A stretch of 64,000 bases of DNA from Pseudomonas lurida (GCF_002563895.1 NZ_PDJB01000001.1:1409501-1473500), one strand, 5' to 3'; counted from the stretch's first letter, positions 17,542-27,252 are shown. Numbers and translations: made by a program. Notes: generated by a model from the letters alone, not told the origin.

Positions 17542-19185
17542 ATGCAAACCGCCTACACCGTTCTTATCCTGCTGATGCTGGTCAGCGTTTCGCGTCTTGT
17601 CGGGCGTGTGATTCCCCTGCCGTTACCTTTGGTGCAGATTGCCGCCGGCGCCTTGCTGGCCTGGCCCACGCTGGGGCTGCACGTGGCGCTGGACCCTGAG
17701 CTGTTCCTGTTTCTGTTCCTGCCGCCGTTGCTGTTCTCCGATGGCTGGCGCATGCCCAAACGTGAGTTGTGGCGCCTGCGCGGGCCGATCCTGACCCTCG
17801 CCGTGGGGTTGGTGCTGTTCACCGTGGTCGGTGCGGGTTACTTCATCCATTGGCTATTGCCCACGATTCCGTTGCCGGTAGCCTTCGCGCTGGCGGCCGT
17901 ATTGTCACCGACGGATGCCGTGGCGGTGTCAGCCATTTCCCAGAACCGCCTGCCGACGCCGCTGATGCATATGCTCCAAGGCGAGGCGTTGATGAATGAT
18001 GCTTCGGGCCTGGTGACCTTTAAGTTCGCCCTGGCGGCGGCGCTGACCGGGGTGTTTTCCCTGGCCGACGCGAGCCTCACTTTTGTCCTGGTGGCCGTCG
18101 GCGGGCTGGCGGTCGGCGTCGCGTTGAGCTGGTTGGTCGGCCGCCTCCGCGCCTGGATGATTGCGCGGGGCTGGGACGATCCGGCCACTCACGTGGTGTT
18201 CATGTTGCTGCTGCCGTTTGCGGCCTATGTGCTGGCCGAGCGCCTGGGCGCATCGGGCATTCTGTCGGCGGTGGCGGCGGGCATGATGCAAAGCTGGCTC
18301 GACCTGCTGCCGCGCCAGACCAGCACGCGCTTGCTCAACCGCAGCGTCTGGTCACTGCTGGAGTTTGCCTTCAACGGTTTGATCTTTTTGCTGTTGGGCC
18401 TGCAACTGCCGGACATCATCAAGGCCGTGGTCAGTCACGAGCCAACCCTGTGGCCGACATTGTTCTATCGCTGCCTCGACGTGGTCGCGATCTTCCTGGT
18501 GCTGGTGGTGTTGCGCTTTATCTGGGTGCAAAGCATCTGGCGACTGTCAGGCCTGCTGCGCAGGATTCGTGGCAAAAGCGAGCTCACACTGGTGCCTACC
18601 GCCCGTTCCTGCTGGTTGCTGACTGTCGGCGGAGTACGCGGTGCCGTGACGCTGGCGGGTGTGATGTCGGTGCCTTTGTTGCTGGCGCCGGGCAAGGATT
18701 TTCCCGAGCGCGACCTGCTGATCTTCATCGCCGCCGGCGTGATCCTGCTGTCGCTGATCGCCGCCTGTATCGCGTTGCCGCTGCTGTTGCGCGGCATCGA
18801 GAAGAGCCCGGATGAAAAGCGCCACAACGAGGTGCGCGACGCCTGGAAAAAAACCGCCGTGGCCGCGATCCATGCCCTGGAGGCCGAAGAGCCCGCTGAA
18901 GCCGAAACCCTCGACGCTGCCCAGGCGGCGCTGGCCACTGAGCTCAAGGCCCGGCTGATGTCCGAATACCGCCATCAATTGGACGTGTTCAACGACTCGG
19001 CCGACGCCCAGGCGCTGGCACACCGGATGGATCAACTGGAGCGCAAATTGCGCCTCAAGGCGCTGCGGGCCCAGCGACTGGAACTGTACAGCCTCAGCCG
19101 TCATCACCAGATTGGCGATGACGTGCTGCGCGAAGTCTTGGCCGACCTCGACATGAGCGAGGCCAATCTGGGGTTGCAGAAGTAG
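17542..19185 (+). CDS. CPA1-family Na+/H+ antiporter
   Basis: Inner-membrane cation/proton exchanger of 547 aa. Around twelve membrane helices span residues 1-415. The transport core is visible: 'LSPTDAVAVSAI' (about 123-134) and 'GEALMNDASGLVTFKFALA' (about 146-164), with the paired Asp residues of this family. The last 130 residues are a hydrophilic helical tail with many Glu, Arg and Leu (coiled-coil-like). The start at 17542 (MQTAYTVLILLMLV) is chosen because it begins the first membrane helix; the frame upstream is open but shows no family features. It is divergent from the YffB-dapD unit. Confidence 0.9.
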   Translation: MQTAYTVLILLMLVSVSRLVGRVIPLPLPLVQIAAGALLAWPTLGLHVALDPELFLFLFLPPLLFSDGWRMPKRELWRLRGPILTLAVGLVLFTVVGAGYFIHWLLPTIPLPVAFALAAVLSPTDAVAVSAISQNRLPTPLMHMLQGEALMNDASGLVTFKFALAAALTGVFSLADASLTFVLVAVGGLAVGVALSWLVGRLRAWMIARGWDDPATHVVFMLLLPFAAYVLAERLGASGILSAVAAGMMQSWLDLLPRQTSTRLLNRSVWSLLEFAFNGLIFLLLGLQLPDIIKAVVSHEPTLWPTLFYRCLDVVAIFLVLVVLRFIWVQSIWRLSGLLRRIRGKSELTLVPTARSCWLLTVGGVRGAVTLAGVMSVPLLLAPGKDFPERDLLIFIAAGVILLSLIAACIALPLLLRGIEKSPDEKRHNEVRDAWKKTAVAAIHALEAEEPAEAETLDAAQAALATELKARLMSEYRHQLDVFNDSADAQALAHRMDQLERKLRLKALRAQRLELYSLSRHHQIGDDVLREVLADLDMSEANLGLQK

Positions 19186-19211
19186 GGCAGCCGTCTTCTG
19201 CAGGCCGGTGT

Positions 19212-19931
19212 TCATGAGGCGGGGCGTGGGTAGGCGTTTTTCGCCCAGGCGATATCGCCCTCGCTGATCGCCCAGCTCTCCGATTGAGCCCAGTTTCCCT
19301 GGGTCAATCTCGGGTCGATTTCATAGTGCATGACGGAGTCTGAGTCGTAGGGTTGATAGTCGTAGGCCGTGTTGCGGGGCAACGGGAGCAGGTCGGCATT
19401 GGCTTGTGCCTGGCTCACGCCATTGCGCCGATAGACTGCGTGCACCTTGGGCACGTTCCATGGGATGTCGGCGTCGGGATGCTGGTGGGCATGCAGGGCA
19501 CCCAGCATGTGCCCGAATTCATGCAGGACAATGTACTCGAACCTCGGATCGGTATGGTCCAGGGGCAATGACATGGTCGGAGTGCTTTCGGGCATGCTCA
19601 GTGCACCCGTGCCAACGGCAGATTGGGGGCGTTGGTTGTTCGCTGCGATTCTGACGTCGCCTTCCTCTCCCGAGACAAACTCAAATTTCAGATTGATATG
19701 GGGTAGCCACTGACAGGCGGCTTTTTTGACTGCCAGCACATAGGGGTCGTTGACATCGAACTCGTACAGGGCAATTTTGAGGGTGGTGTTTTGCGGCCAG
19801 TATCTGCCGGGGTCGCCGACATTGCGTCGGTGCCTTGAGTGTGCAGCACTCGAGGGGGCGTTCGTGTGCCCATCGTCCTGTTTGTGCGGCAGGTGATGGA
19901 ATTGGGGAGCAACGACGGCGGCAACGTTCAT
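19212..19931 (-). CDS. Astacin-like metzincin metallopeptidase
   Basis: Zinc peptidase of 239 aa. The metzincin signature HEFGHMLGALH lies at 137-147 (three zinc His, catalytic Glu138), and the Met-turn DSVMHYE at about 198-204 is of the astacin (M12A) type. The start has a good AGGAG ribosome binding site. There is no signal peptide; the N-terminus (MNVAAVVAPQFHHLPHKQ) is hydrophilic and followed by a Ser/His/Arg-rich stretch. It must therefore act in the cytosol or leave by a leaderless route (type I or VI); no exporter is adjacent. It sits between genes that are adjacent in P. aeruginosa as I recall, which suggests an accessory gene. Target unknown. Confidence 0.8.
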   Translation of the reverse strand: MNVAAVVAPQFHHLPHKQDDGHTNAPSSAAHSRHRRNVGDPGRYWPQNTTLKIALYEFDVNDPYVLAVKKAACQWLPHINLKFEFVSGEEGDVRIAANNQRPQSAVGTGALSMPESTPTMSLPLDHTDPRFEYIVLHEFGHMLGALHAHQHPDADIPWNVPKVHAVYRRNGVSQAQANADLLPLPRNTAYDYQPYDSDSVMHYEIDPRLTQGNWAQSESWAISEGDIAWAKNAYPRPAS

Positions 19932-19944
19932 AAGGTTTCTCCTG

Positions 19945-19973
19945 CAGGGATCAATAAAAGTCGCTGATCCCTG
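19945..19973 (-). promoter_or_regulatory. Hairpin in the leader of the metallopeptidase gene
   Basis: CAGGGATCA (19945-19953) pairs perfectly with TGATCCCTG (19965-19973). On the minus strand this stem ends directly before the CAGGAG ribosome binding site of the metallopeptidase gene. It could end dapC transcription or control access of ribosomes. Both are inferences. Confidence 0.5.
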
Positions 19974-20055
19974 ATTGGTACGAAACCGCTGGAACGTTCA
20001 ATCGTTGACTACGCGCCCTGGCGTGTCAGGCAAGGGCGCGCACAAACCGTTTCAA

Positions 20056-21255
20056 TCAGCGGTTGCGGGTCATGAATGCGCGAATGCGCTCAGCCGCTTC
20101 CACACACTCTGCCAGCGGCGCAACCAACGCCATGCGTACACGCCCGGCACCGGGGTTGAAGCCGTCCACTTCGCGGGACAGGTAGGAGCCCGGCACCACG
20201 GTCACGTGTTCTTCCACGAACAAGTCCCGGCAGAACGCCGCATCGTCGCCGTTCACCTTTGGCCACAGGTAGAAACCGCCGTCCGGGCTTTGCACTTCCA
20301 TCACCGGCTTGAGGATCGCCAGTACGGCGTCGAATTTTTCCCGGTACAGGTCACGGTTGGCCTGCACGTGGGCTTCATCCTGCCAGGCTGCAATGCTGGC
20401 CAGCTGAGTTTGCACCGGCATCGCGCAGCCGTGGTAGGTGCGGTAGAGCAGGAAGGCCTTGAGGATGTCGGCGTCGCCGGCCACGAACCCGGAGCGCAGG
20501 CCCGGCAGGTTGGAGCGCTTGGACAGGCTGTGGAACACCACGCAACGCTTGAAGTCCTGCCGGCCCAGTTCGACGCAGGCGCTCAGCAGGCCTGGCGGCG
20601 GGGTTTGCTCGTCAAAGTACAGTTCGCTGTAGCACTCGTCGGCGGCGATCACGAAGTCGTATTCGTCGGCCAGGGCGATGAGTTTTTTCAGGGTGTCGAC
20701 CGGGATCAGCGCGCCGGTCGGGTTGCCGGGGGAGCACAGGAACAGGATCTGGCAGCGTTTCCAGATGTCTGGCGTCACGGCGTCAAAGTCCGGGTTGAAG
20801 CCATTGGTGTCCAGGCACGGCAGGTAGTGCGGCTTGGCCCCGGCCAGGAACGCTGCGCCTTCGTAGATCTGGTAGAACGGGTTGGGGCTTACTACCAGCG
20901 CGTCGTCACCGCGGTTGACCACCGTCTGGGTGAAGGCGAACAGCGCTTCACGGGTGCCGTTGACCGGCAGGATGTTGCGTGCCGGATCGAGCCAGCCCTT
21001 GGGTACGTTGAAGCGCCGTTCACACCAGGCGCCGATGGCCTCGCGCAGGGCCGGGATGCCTAAGGTGGTCGGATACACCGCCATTTGGTCGAGGTTGTTG
21101 CTCAGCGCTTCGGCGACGAATGTCGGCGATTTGTGCTTCGGCTCGCCAATGGACAGTGCGATCGGGCGCTTGTCAGGGTTCGGCGTGACGCTGCCCAACA
21201 GGGCGCGCAATTTCTCGAACGGGTAGGGCTGCAACTGGTTCAGGGCGTTGTTCAT
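20056..21255 (-). CDS. dapC: Succinyldiaminopimelate transaminase
   Basis: PLP aminotransferase that converts N-succinyl-2-amino-6-ketopimelate to N-succinyl-LL-diaminopimelate with glutamate, between DapD and DapE. It is a 399-aa class I/II aminotransferase with 'FLCSPGNPTGALI' , 'AADECYSELYFDE' and the PLP lysine in 'FHSLSKRSNLPGLRSGF'. The assignment to DapC rather than another class I aminotransferase rests on the dap context and full-length similarity as recalled from pseudomonads. It begins 147 bases from the stop of glnD on the same strand, separated by a REP element. Confidence 0.93.
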   Translation of the reverse strand: MNNALNQLQPYPFEKLRALLGSVTPNPDKRPIALSIGEPKHKSPTFVAEALSNNLDQMAVYPTTLGIPALREAIGAWCERRFNVPKGWLDPARNILPVNGTREALFAFTQTVVNRGDDALVVSPNPFYQIYEGAAFLAGAKPHYLPCLDTNGFNPDFDAVTPDIWKRCQILFLCSPGNPTGALIPVDTLKKLIALADEYDFVIAADECYSELYFDEQTPPPGLLSACVELGRQDFKRCVVFHSLSKRSNLPGLRSGFVAGDADILKAFLLYRTYHGCAMPVQTQLASIAAWQDEAHVQANRDLYREKFDAVLAILKPVMEVQSPDGGFYLWPKVNGDDAAFCRDLFVEEHVTVVPGSYLSREVDGFNPGAGRVRMALVAPLAECVEAAERIRAFMTRNR

Positions 21256-21299
21256 CAGGGCCTCGATCAGAATGAGGACGGCTTTTTGTAGTCGCCTGG

Positions 21300-21371
21300 T
21301 TGCCTGCGATGGGGCACTCGGTGTATCGGCGACACCGAGTCGATGCCATCGCAGGCAAGCCAGCTCCCACA
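21300..21371. repeat. REP element between glnD and dapC
   Basis: TTGCCTGCGATGG (21300-21312) pairs with 21346-21358, and inside it ACTCGGTGT (21316-21324) pairs with ACACCGAGT (21332-21340). The right flank continues as CAAGCCAGCTCCCACA, the REP core; the left GTGGGAGC half is degraded. The inner CACTCGGTG stem resembles that of the REP at 44686-44808. Confidence 0.8.
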
Positions 21372-21402
21372 GGGACCGTGCCCACTGGGACGTTAGATTA
21401 AT

Positions 21403-24105
21403 TCAAAGGGTCAGTCTGGTCAGTTCGACGCCGGGCTCCTGGGTCACGCTCAATTGCTGGACGATCGCGTCCTGCAGGCGGCGGCACAGTTCCGGGTCGG
21501 ACAGCGGATGGTTGTCGGCATCGGTAATGAAGAACACGTCTTCCACGCGTTCGCCGAGGGTCGCAATCTTGGCGTTTTGCAACGACAGGTCGAACTCCAG
21601 GAAGATCCCGCCGATGCGGGCCAGCAGGCCCGGGCGATCCGGTGCGCTGAGTTCCAATACCGTGACCGGGCGCTGCGCGTCGTTGGAAATGGTCACCTGG
21701 GGCGCAAACGCAAAGTGTTTGAGCTGGCGCGGTACCCGGCGCTGGATGATGGTCGGGTAGTCGTCAGGGTTGCGCAGGGCTTCGGTCAGGCCCTCGCGGA
21801 TTTTCTTCACCCGTACCGGGTTGTCGCCAATCGAGTCGCCGTCGGTGTCGAGCACGATGTAGGTGTCGAGGGTGAACTGGCTGCTGGAGGTGATGACCCG
21901 GGCGTCATGGATGTTCAAGTTGAGCTGGTCCATGGCGGCCACGGTCACGGCGAAGAAGTCATGCTGGTCGGGAGCGTAGATGAAGATCTGCGTGCCGCCT
22001 TCGAATTCACGCTGGGTGGTTTCCTTGATCAGCACCAGTGGGCCGCCATCCGCGGGCTGTTGCAGGATCGCGTCGCTGTGCCAGGCCACGTCGCCGGCGG
22101 TGTGGCGCAGGAAATAATCGTCGCCCAGTTGCGACCACAGTTGTTCGACATCGTCCGGGTCGTTACCGCCACGCACCAGGATATCCAGGGCTGCGCTCTG
22201 GGTGCGACGGATCTGCTCTTCGCGGTCCACCGGGTTTTCCAGGCCGCGGCGCAGGGCACGCTTGGTCTCGGTGTACAGCTGGCGCAGCAGGCTGGCGCGC
22301 CACGAGTTCCATAGCGTTGGGTTGGTGGCGTTGATGTCGGAGACGGTCAGGACGTACAGGTAGTCGAGGCGGGTTTCATCGCCGACGATCTGCGCGAAGT
22401 CGTGGATCACCTGCGGGTCGGACAAGTCCTTGCGCTGAGCGGTGGTGGACATTACCAGATGGTTCTGCACCAGCCAGACGATCAGGCGGCTGTCCCAGAG
22501 GGGCAACTGGTGGCGCTGGCAGAACGCCTCGGCATCCACTGCGCCGATCTCGGAATGGTCGCCATGCCGGCCCTTGCCGATGTCGTGGTACAGGCCGGCC
22601 AGGTAGATCAGCTCAGGCTTGGGCAATTTCGCCATCAGCTTGCTGGCCAGCGGGAATTTCTCTGACACCTGGGTGTACTGCAGCTTACGCAGGTGTTTGA
22701 TCAGGTTCAGGGTGTGGGCGTCCACGGTATAGATGTGGAACAGGTCGTGCTGCATCTGCCCGACGATAAAGCCGAACTCCGGCAGGTAGCGCCCGAGAAT
22801 GCCGTAACGGTTCATGCGCCGCAGGTTACGGTGGATACCGATCTTGCACTTGAACAGTTCGATGAACAGGCTGGTGTTGCGGATGTCATGCCGGAAATCG
22901 TCGTCGATCAGGTGACGGTTTTCCCGCAGCAGACGGATGGTATCGGCGCGCACGCCCTTGATTTCGGGCTGCTGGGCCATCAGCACGAAGATTTCCAGCA
23001 TCGCGAACGGTGTGCGGCGGAACACATTGTCGTTGCGCGCCTCGATATAGCCGTCGTGCAGTTGGAAGCGCGAGTTGATCGGTTGCGGCGGCGCTTCGTC
23101 TTCGGGCGCCAGGATCACTTCTTCGAAGTGCTGGATGATCAGGTCACTGAGCTGCGCAATGCTCATGACCACCCGGTAGTACTGCTGCATGAAGCTTTCG
23201 ATGCTGGTCTTCGCGTCTTCGCCTTCAAAGCCCAGCAGGGTCGCGATGGAGCGCTGGTGATCGAACAGCAAGCGGTCTTCGGAGCGTCCGGCGAGCATGT
23301 GCAGGGCGTAGCGTACCTTCCAGAGGAATTCCTGGGACGAGGCCAGCAGGGCGTTTTCGCTCTCCACCAGGAAACCTTCGCCAGCCAGGGCGCGCAGGTT
23401 CAGGGTGCCATACTGGCGACGCGCGACCCACAAAATCGTCTGGATATCCCGCAGCCCGCCCGGCGAGCCCTTGACGTTGGGTTCCAGGTTGTACTCGGTG
23501 TCGTTGTACTTGTGGTGCCGGGCCTTTTGCTCGGCGCGCTTGGCCAGGAAGAAATCCTTGCTCGGCCACATGTGTGCGGTGCTGGTGACTTCGAGCATGC
23601 GCTGGCGCAAGCGTTCAGGGCCGGCAATGGTGCGGCTTTCCATCAGGTTGGTGATCACCGTGAGGTCGGCGCGGGCTTCTTCGGCGCATTCGTCCACCGA
23701 CCGCACGCTCTGGCCGACTTCCAGGCCGATGTCCCACAACAGGGTGAGAAAGCGCTCGATGGAATCGCGAAAGATCTCATGGTCGGCGCTGTCCAGCAGG
23801 ATCAGCAGGTCGATGTCGGAGTAGGGGTGCAACTCCCCACGACCGTAGCCACCGACGGCCACCAGGGCGATGTCGGCGTCCTCGCTCCAACTGAACTGTT
23901 CCCAGGCCTTTTGCAGGATGTTATCCACGAACCAGGCGCGGTCCTCGATCAAGCGACGGATGTCCCGGCCGCTGCGAAAGCGCGCGTCGAGCACCTCGCG
24001 GGCCTGGCGGATAGCCTTCTTGAACGCGGCGATAGGGCTCGCCTTCAGGGCCAGTTCGGCCTGGAACTGGCCACGGTCGAAGAGTTCGGGATCCACCTGG
24101 GGCAT
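21403..24105 (-). CDS. glnD: [Protein-PII] uridylyltransferase/uridylyl-removing enzyme
   Basis: Glutamine sensor that uridylylates PII proteins when nitrogen is scarce and removes UMP when it is plentiful. The 900-aa protein shows all domains: nucleotidyltransferase ('[20 protein letters not shown]', about 86-105), the HD uridylyl-removing domain ('[17 protein letters not shown]', about 515-531) and two C-terminal ACT domains ('[21 protein letters not shown]' and '[19 protein letters not shown]') that bind glutamine. It lies downstream of map, as in E. coli. Confidence 0.97.
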   Translation of the reverse strand: MPQVDPELFDRGQFQAELALKASPIAAFKKAIRQAREVLDARFRSGRDIRRLIEDRAWFVDNILQKAWEQFSWSEDADIALVAVGGYGRGELHPYSDIDLLILLDSADHEIFRDSIERFLTLLWDIGLEVGQSVRSVDECAEEARADLTVITNLMESRTIAGPERLRQRMLEVTSTAHMWPSKDFFLAKRAEQKARHHKYNDTEYNLEPNVKGSPGGLRDIQTILWVARRQYGTLNLRALAGEGFLVESENALLASSQEFLWKVRYALHMLAGRSEDRLLFDHQRSIATLLGFEGEDAKTSIESFMQQYYRVVMSIAQLSDLIIQHFEEVILAPEDEAPPQPINSRFQLHDGYIEARNDNVFRRTPFAMLEIFVLMAQQPEIKGVRADTIRLLRENRHLIDDDFRHDIRNTSLFIELFKCKIGIHRNLRRMNRYGILGRYLPEFGFIVGQMQHDLFHIYTVDAHTLNLIKHLRKLQYTQVSEKFPLASKLMAKLPKPELIYLAGLYHDIGKGRHGDHSEIGAVDAEAFCQRHQLPLWDSRLIVWLVQNHLVMSTTAQRKDLSDPQVIHDFAQIVGDETRLDYLYVLTVSDINATNPTLWNSWRASLLRQLYTETKRALRRGLENPVDREEQIRRTQSAALDILVRGGNDPDDVEQLWSQLGDDYFLRHTAGDVAWHSDAILQQPADGGPLVLIKETTQREFEGGTQIFIYAPDQHDFFAVTVAAMDQLNLNIHDARVITSSSQFTLDTYIVLDTDGDSIGDNPVRVKKIREGLTEALRNPDDYPTIIQRRVPRQLKHFAFAPQVTISNDAQRPVTVLELSAPDRPGLLARIGGIFLEFDLSLQNAKIATLGERVEDVFFITDADNHPLSDPELCRRLQDAIVQQLSVTQEPGVELTRLTL

Positions 24106-24169
24106 CGATCGGCTTTCCTTTCTATCTATCAGTCAGTCACAACACAGTGGGGGAAAACCTGAGCAATCT

Positions 24170-24964
24170 TTACGCCGAAACCGCACCCGAAGTGCGCGGG
24201 ATGGTGTCGTCGGCGCGCAAGGTGAAGATCTCGTAGCCGGTTTCGGTGACCAGCAGGGTGTGTTCCCACTGGGCCGACAGCTTGCGGTCCTTGGTGATGG
24301 CGGTCCAGCCGTCGCCCAGCACTTTGGTGTCAGCCTTGCCCTGGTTGATCATCGGCTCGATGGTGAAGGTCATGCCGGCCTTCAGTTCCATGCCGGTGCC
24401 GGCACGGCCGTAATGCAGGATCTGCGGCTCTTCGTGGAATACGGTGCCGATACCGTGGCCGCAGAATTCGCGCACCACCGAAAAGCCGTTCTTTTCGGCG
24501 TGCTTCTGGATCACTTCGCCGATGTCGCCAAGGCGGCAGCCGGGCTTGACGATTTCAATGGCCTTGTACATGCATTCCTGGGTCACCTGGGACAGGCGCT
24601 CGGCCCAGACCGGTACGTTGCCGACGTGGAACATACGGCTGGTGTCGCCGAAGTAGCGGTCCTTGATCACGGTGACGTCGATGTTCAGGGTGTCGCCATC
24701 CTTCAACGGCTTGTCACCCGGAATCCCGTGGCAGACCACGTGGTTGACTGACGTGCAGATCGACTTGGGGAAGCCCTTGTAGTTCAGCGGCGCAGGGATG
24801 GCGCCCTGCACGTTGACTATATAGTCGTGGCAGATCTGGTTGAGGGTTTCGGTGGTGACGCCGGGCTTGACGTGCTCGGCGATCATTTCCAGCACGTCGG
24901 CAGCCAGTTTGCCGGCGATGCGCATGCCAGCGATGTCTTCGGCGGTTTTCAAACTAACGGTCAT
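24170..24964 (-). CDS. map: Methionine aminopeptidase, type I
   Basis: Removes the N-terminal methionine from new proteins. The 264-aa product has the five metal ligands in the usual order: Asp in 'LNIDVTVIKDRYFGDTSRMF' (two), His in 'EFCGHGIGTVFHEEP', Glu in 'TFTIEPMINQG' and Glu in 'LLVTETGYEIFT'. It is divergent from rpsB, a conserved map|rpsB arrangement in gamma-proteobacteria. A GAGAG sequence upstream may be the ribosome binding site. Confidence 0.96.
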   Translation of the reverse strand: MTVSLKTAEDIAGMRIAGKLAADVLEMIAEHVKPGVTTETLNQICHDYIVNVQGAIPAPLNYKGFPKSICTSVNHVVCHGIPGDKPLKDGDTLNIDVTVIKDRYFGDTSRMFHVGNVPVWAERLSQVTQECMYKAIEIVKPGCRLGDIGEVIQKHAEKNGFSVVREFCGHGIGTVFHEEPQILHYGRAGTGMELKAGMTFTIEPMINQGKADTKVLGDGWTAITKDRKLSAQWEHTLLVTETGYEIFTLRADDTIPRTSGAVSA

Positions 24965-25181
24965 ACAGGCTCTCTCTAGCGCGACGCGCTGAAATCAATA
25001 CGGTTTACGGGCGCGCGACAAAAGGTTACAGAATTCGCACAAGCCACAAAAAACACGATTCTACCAGACGATGGCGTCAAATCATGAGCCTCTGATGATC
25101 GCTTCTCTCTATAAGGTGGGGGTATTCAGGCTCTATTCAAAGGGTTACGCAGAAACGGCTCACGGCAAATGTGATTGCGGG

Positions 25182-25210
25182 TTTCGTTTTCGCCCTTCGT
25201 GTGGTATAAA
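25182..25210 (+). promoter_or_regulatory. Probable rpsB promoter
   Basis: TTTCGT (25182-25187), 17 bases, then TATAAA (25205-25210), followed by the GC-rich ATGCGCCGC. A GC-rich discriminator is typical of stringently controlled ribosomal-protein promoters. The -35 is weak, so the exact position is uncertain. Confidence 0.5.
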
Positions 25211-25351
25211 ATGCGCCGCTTTCCGGGGATACCCCGCAAAGCTTAAATCCACACACGTGTCGACACGATGACCTGGGTGCCGGAGGCCTTGAAGCCGCTG
25301 GTTGGTCATTGGGATACGTGGAGGCCAAACCCGACTTATTAAGGAACTATC
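25211..25351 (+). promoter_or_regulatory. Long rpsB leader, possible S2 autoregulatory RNA
   Basis: About 130 bases lie between the predicted start of transcription and the rpsB ATG, with AAGGA as ribosome binding site. In gamma-proteobacteria the rpsB leader binds S2 and represses rpsB-tsf; the G-rich and complementary C-rich blocks here (GGTGCCGGAGGCC, TGGAGGCC) would allow a structure. I could not fold it. The rest of the 387-base map-rpsB gap shows no gene. Confidence 0.4.
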
Positions 25352-26089
25352 ATGTCCCAAGTCAACATGCGCGATATGCTGAAGGCCGGTGTGCACTTCG
25401 GTCACCAGACCCGTTACTGGAACCCGAAAATGGGTAAATACATTTTCGGCGCGCGTAACAAGATCCACATTATCAACCTTGAAAAAACCCTGCCAATGTT
25501 CAACGAAGCGCTGACTTTCGTAGAGCGCCTGGCCCAGGGCAAAAACAAGATTCTGTTCGTCGGCACCAAGCGTTCCGCCGGCAAGATCGTTGCTGAAGAA
25601 GCAGCACGTTGCGGTTCGCCGTACGTGGATCACCGCTGGTTGGGCGGCATGCTGACCAACTTCAAAACCATCCGTGCTTCCATCAAGCGTCTGCGTGACC
25701 TTGAAGTGCAGGCCGAAGACGGTACTTTCGCCAAGCTGACCAAGAAAGAAGCGCTGATGCGCTCCCGTGACCTGGAAAAGCTCGATCGTTCCCTGGGTGG
25801 TATCAAGGACATGGGCGGTCTGCCTGACGCACTGTTCGTTATCGACGTTGATCACGAGCGCATCGCGATCACCGAAGCCAACAAGCTGGGCATCCCGGTT
25901 ATCGGCGTAGTCGATACCAACAGCAGCCCGGAAGGCGTTGACTACATCATCCCAGGCAACGATGACGCAATCCGCGCTATCCAGCTGTACATGGGTTCGA
26001 TGGCTGACGCTGTGATCCGCGGTCGCAACCACGTTGCTGGTGGTACCGAGCAGTTCGTTGAAGAAGCTCCGGTAGCCGCAGCTGAGTAA
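25352..26089 (+). CDS. rpsB: 30S ribosomal protein S2
   Basis: Essential small-subunit protein, 245 aa. The start [20 protein letters not shown] and '[23 protein letters not shown]' are diagnostic, as are '[14 protein letters not shown]' and '[14 protein letters not shown]'. The AAGGA ribosome binding site is 7 bases from the ATG. Codon use is biased to the common set, as expected for a highly expressed gene. It is followed by a strong terminator-like hairpin and then tsf. Confidence 0.98.
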   Translation: MSQVNMRDMLKAGVHFGHQTRYWNPKMGKYIFGARNKIHIINLEKTLPMFNEALTFVERLAQGKNKILFVGTKRSAGKIVAEEAARCGSPYVDHRWLGGMLTNFKTIRASIKRLRDLEVQAEDGTFAKLTKKEALMRSRDLEKLDRSLGGIKDMGGLPDALFVIDVDHERIAITEANKLGIPVIGVVDTNSSPEGVDYIIPGNDDAIRAIQLYMGSMADAVIRGRNHVAGGTEQFVEEAPVAAAE

Positions 26090-26115
26090 TTGACGCCCTG
26101 GCGTTGACTCAGTAA

Positions 26116-26144
26116 GCAAAAAGGGGGCTTGGCCCCCTTTTTGC
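26116..26144 (+). terminator. Terminator between rpsB and tsf
   Basis: GCAAAAAGGGGGC pairs perfectly with GCCCCCTTTTTGC around TTG. The T-run is part of the stem. In E. coli a partial terminator between rpsB and tsf sets their ratio; this one is likely to do the same. Confidence 0.85.
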
Positions 26145-26280
26145 CACCTCGAAAACCATTTGTCGGCAGCGCAGCTACATCATCTGTAACGTGCAGCGGC
26201 CTACAAGGGAGATTCGGGAAGAATTGATCGCCCGTTTGATCGGGTGGAATGGTTGAAAACCTATCCAAGAGGATTTTGAA

Positions 26281-27144
26281 ATGGCAGAGATTACTGCAGC
26301 GTTGGTTAAAGAACTGCGTGAGCGTACCGGCGAAGGCATGATGGATTGCAAAAAGGCCTTGACCAAGGCCGGCGGCGACATCGAAAAAGCCATCGACGAC
26401 ATGCGTGCCTCCGGCGCCATCAAGGCTGCCAAGAAAGCAGGCAACGTAGCTGCTGAAGGCGCAATCGCCCTGAAAGAAGACGGTAAATCCGCAGTGCTGC
26501 TGGAAGTGAACTCGCAGACTGACTTCCTGGCTCTGCAGGACGACTTCAAGGCATTCGTTGCTGCCAGCGTTGAAAAAGCGTTCGCTGACAAGCTGACCAC
26601 CGTTGAGCCTCTGATCGAAGCTCAAGAAGCTGCTCGCCTGGTACTGGTCGGCAAGGTTGGCGAAAACGTCAACATCCGTCGCCTGGCGCGCGTTGAAGGT
26701 GACGTCGTTGGTGGTTACCTGCACGGCAACAAGATCGGTGTAGCGGTTGTTCTGAAGGGCGGCGACGTTGAGCTGGCCAAAGACATCGCAATGCACGTTG
26801 CTGCTAGCAACCCTGAGTTCCTGCTGCCTTCGGAAGTTTCTGCCGAAGCGATCGAGCGTGAAAAAGCTGTGTTCCTGCAGCTGAACGAAGAGAAAATCAA
26901 AGGCAAGCCAGAAAACATTGTTGAGAACATGGTCAAAGGCCGTATCAGCAAGTTCCTGGCCGAAGCAAGCCTGGTTGAGCAGGCGTTCGTCAAGAACCCT
27001 GAAATCAAGGTTGGCGAGCTGGCCAAGAAAGCCGGTGCTGAAATCGTTTCCTTCACCTACTTCAAAGTAGGCGAAGGCATCGAGAAGCCGGTCGACAACT
27101 TCGCTGAAGAAGTTGCTGCCCAGCTGGCTGCCGCCAAGCAATAA
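26281..27144 (+). CDS. tsf: Elongation factor Ts
   Basis: Guanine-nucleotide exchange factor that regenerates EF-Tu-GTP. The 287-aa protein begins MAEITAALVKELRERTGEGMMDCKKALTKAGGD, the UBA-like N-terminal domain, followed by 'EVNSQTDFLALQDDFKAF', the TDF motif that inserts into EF-Tu. Two core subdomains and the C-terminal helix follow. AGAGGA lies 8 bases before the ATG. It is cotranscribed with rpsB at least in part, and a terminator follows. Confidence 0.98.
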   Translation: MAEITAALVKELRERTGEGMMDCKKALTKAGGDIEKAIDDMRASGAIKAAKKAGNVAAEGAIALKEDGKSAVLLEVNSQTDFLALQDDFKAFVAASVEKAFADKLTTVEPLIEAQEAARLVLVGKVGENVNIRRLARVEGDVVGGYLHGNKIGVAVVLKGGDVELAKDIAMHVAASNPEFLLPSEVSAEAIEREKAVFLQLNEEKIKGKPENIVENMVKGRISKFLAEASLVEQAFVKNPEIKVGELAKKAGAEIVSFTYFKVGEGIEKPVDNFAEEVAAQLAAAKQ

Positions 27145-27165
27145 GACAGTTTTCAACTGTCGCCC

Positions 27166-27202
27166 GAAAGAGGCTGCCCGCTCACGCGCGCAGCCTCTTT
27201 TC
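27166..27202 (+). terminator. Terminator after tsf
   Basis: GAAAGAGGCTGC (27166-27177) pairs with GCAGCCTCTTTTC (27190-27202); the right arm ends in a short T-run. It lies 21 bases after the tsf stop. Confidence 0.8.
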
Positions 27203-27223
27203 AAATGGGAAGGCCGATTTTAT

Positions 27224-27252
27224 TTGGCTTACCCTCGGAACTGGCTTACAAA
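27224..27252 (+). promoter_or_regulatory. Possible promoter of the pyrH operon
   Basis: TTGGCT (27224-27229), 17 bases, then TACAAA (27247-27252), after the tsf terminator and 103 bases before pyrH. The match is moderate. Confidence 0.4.
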
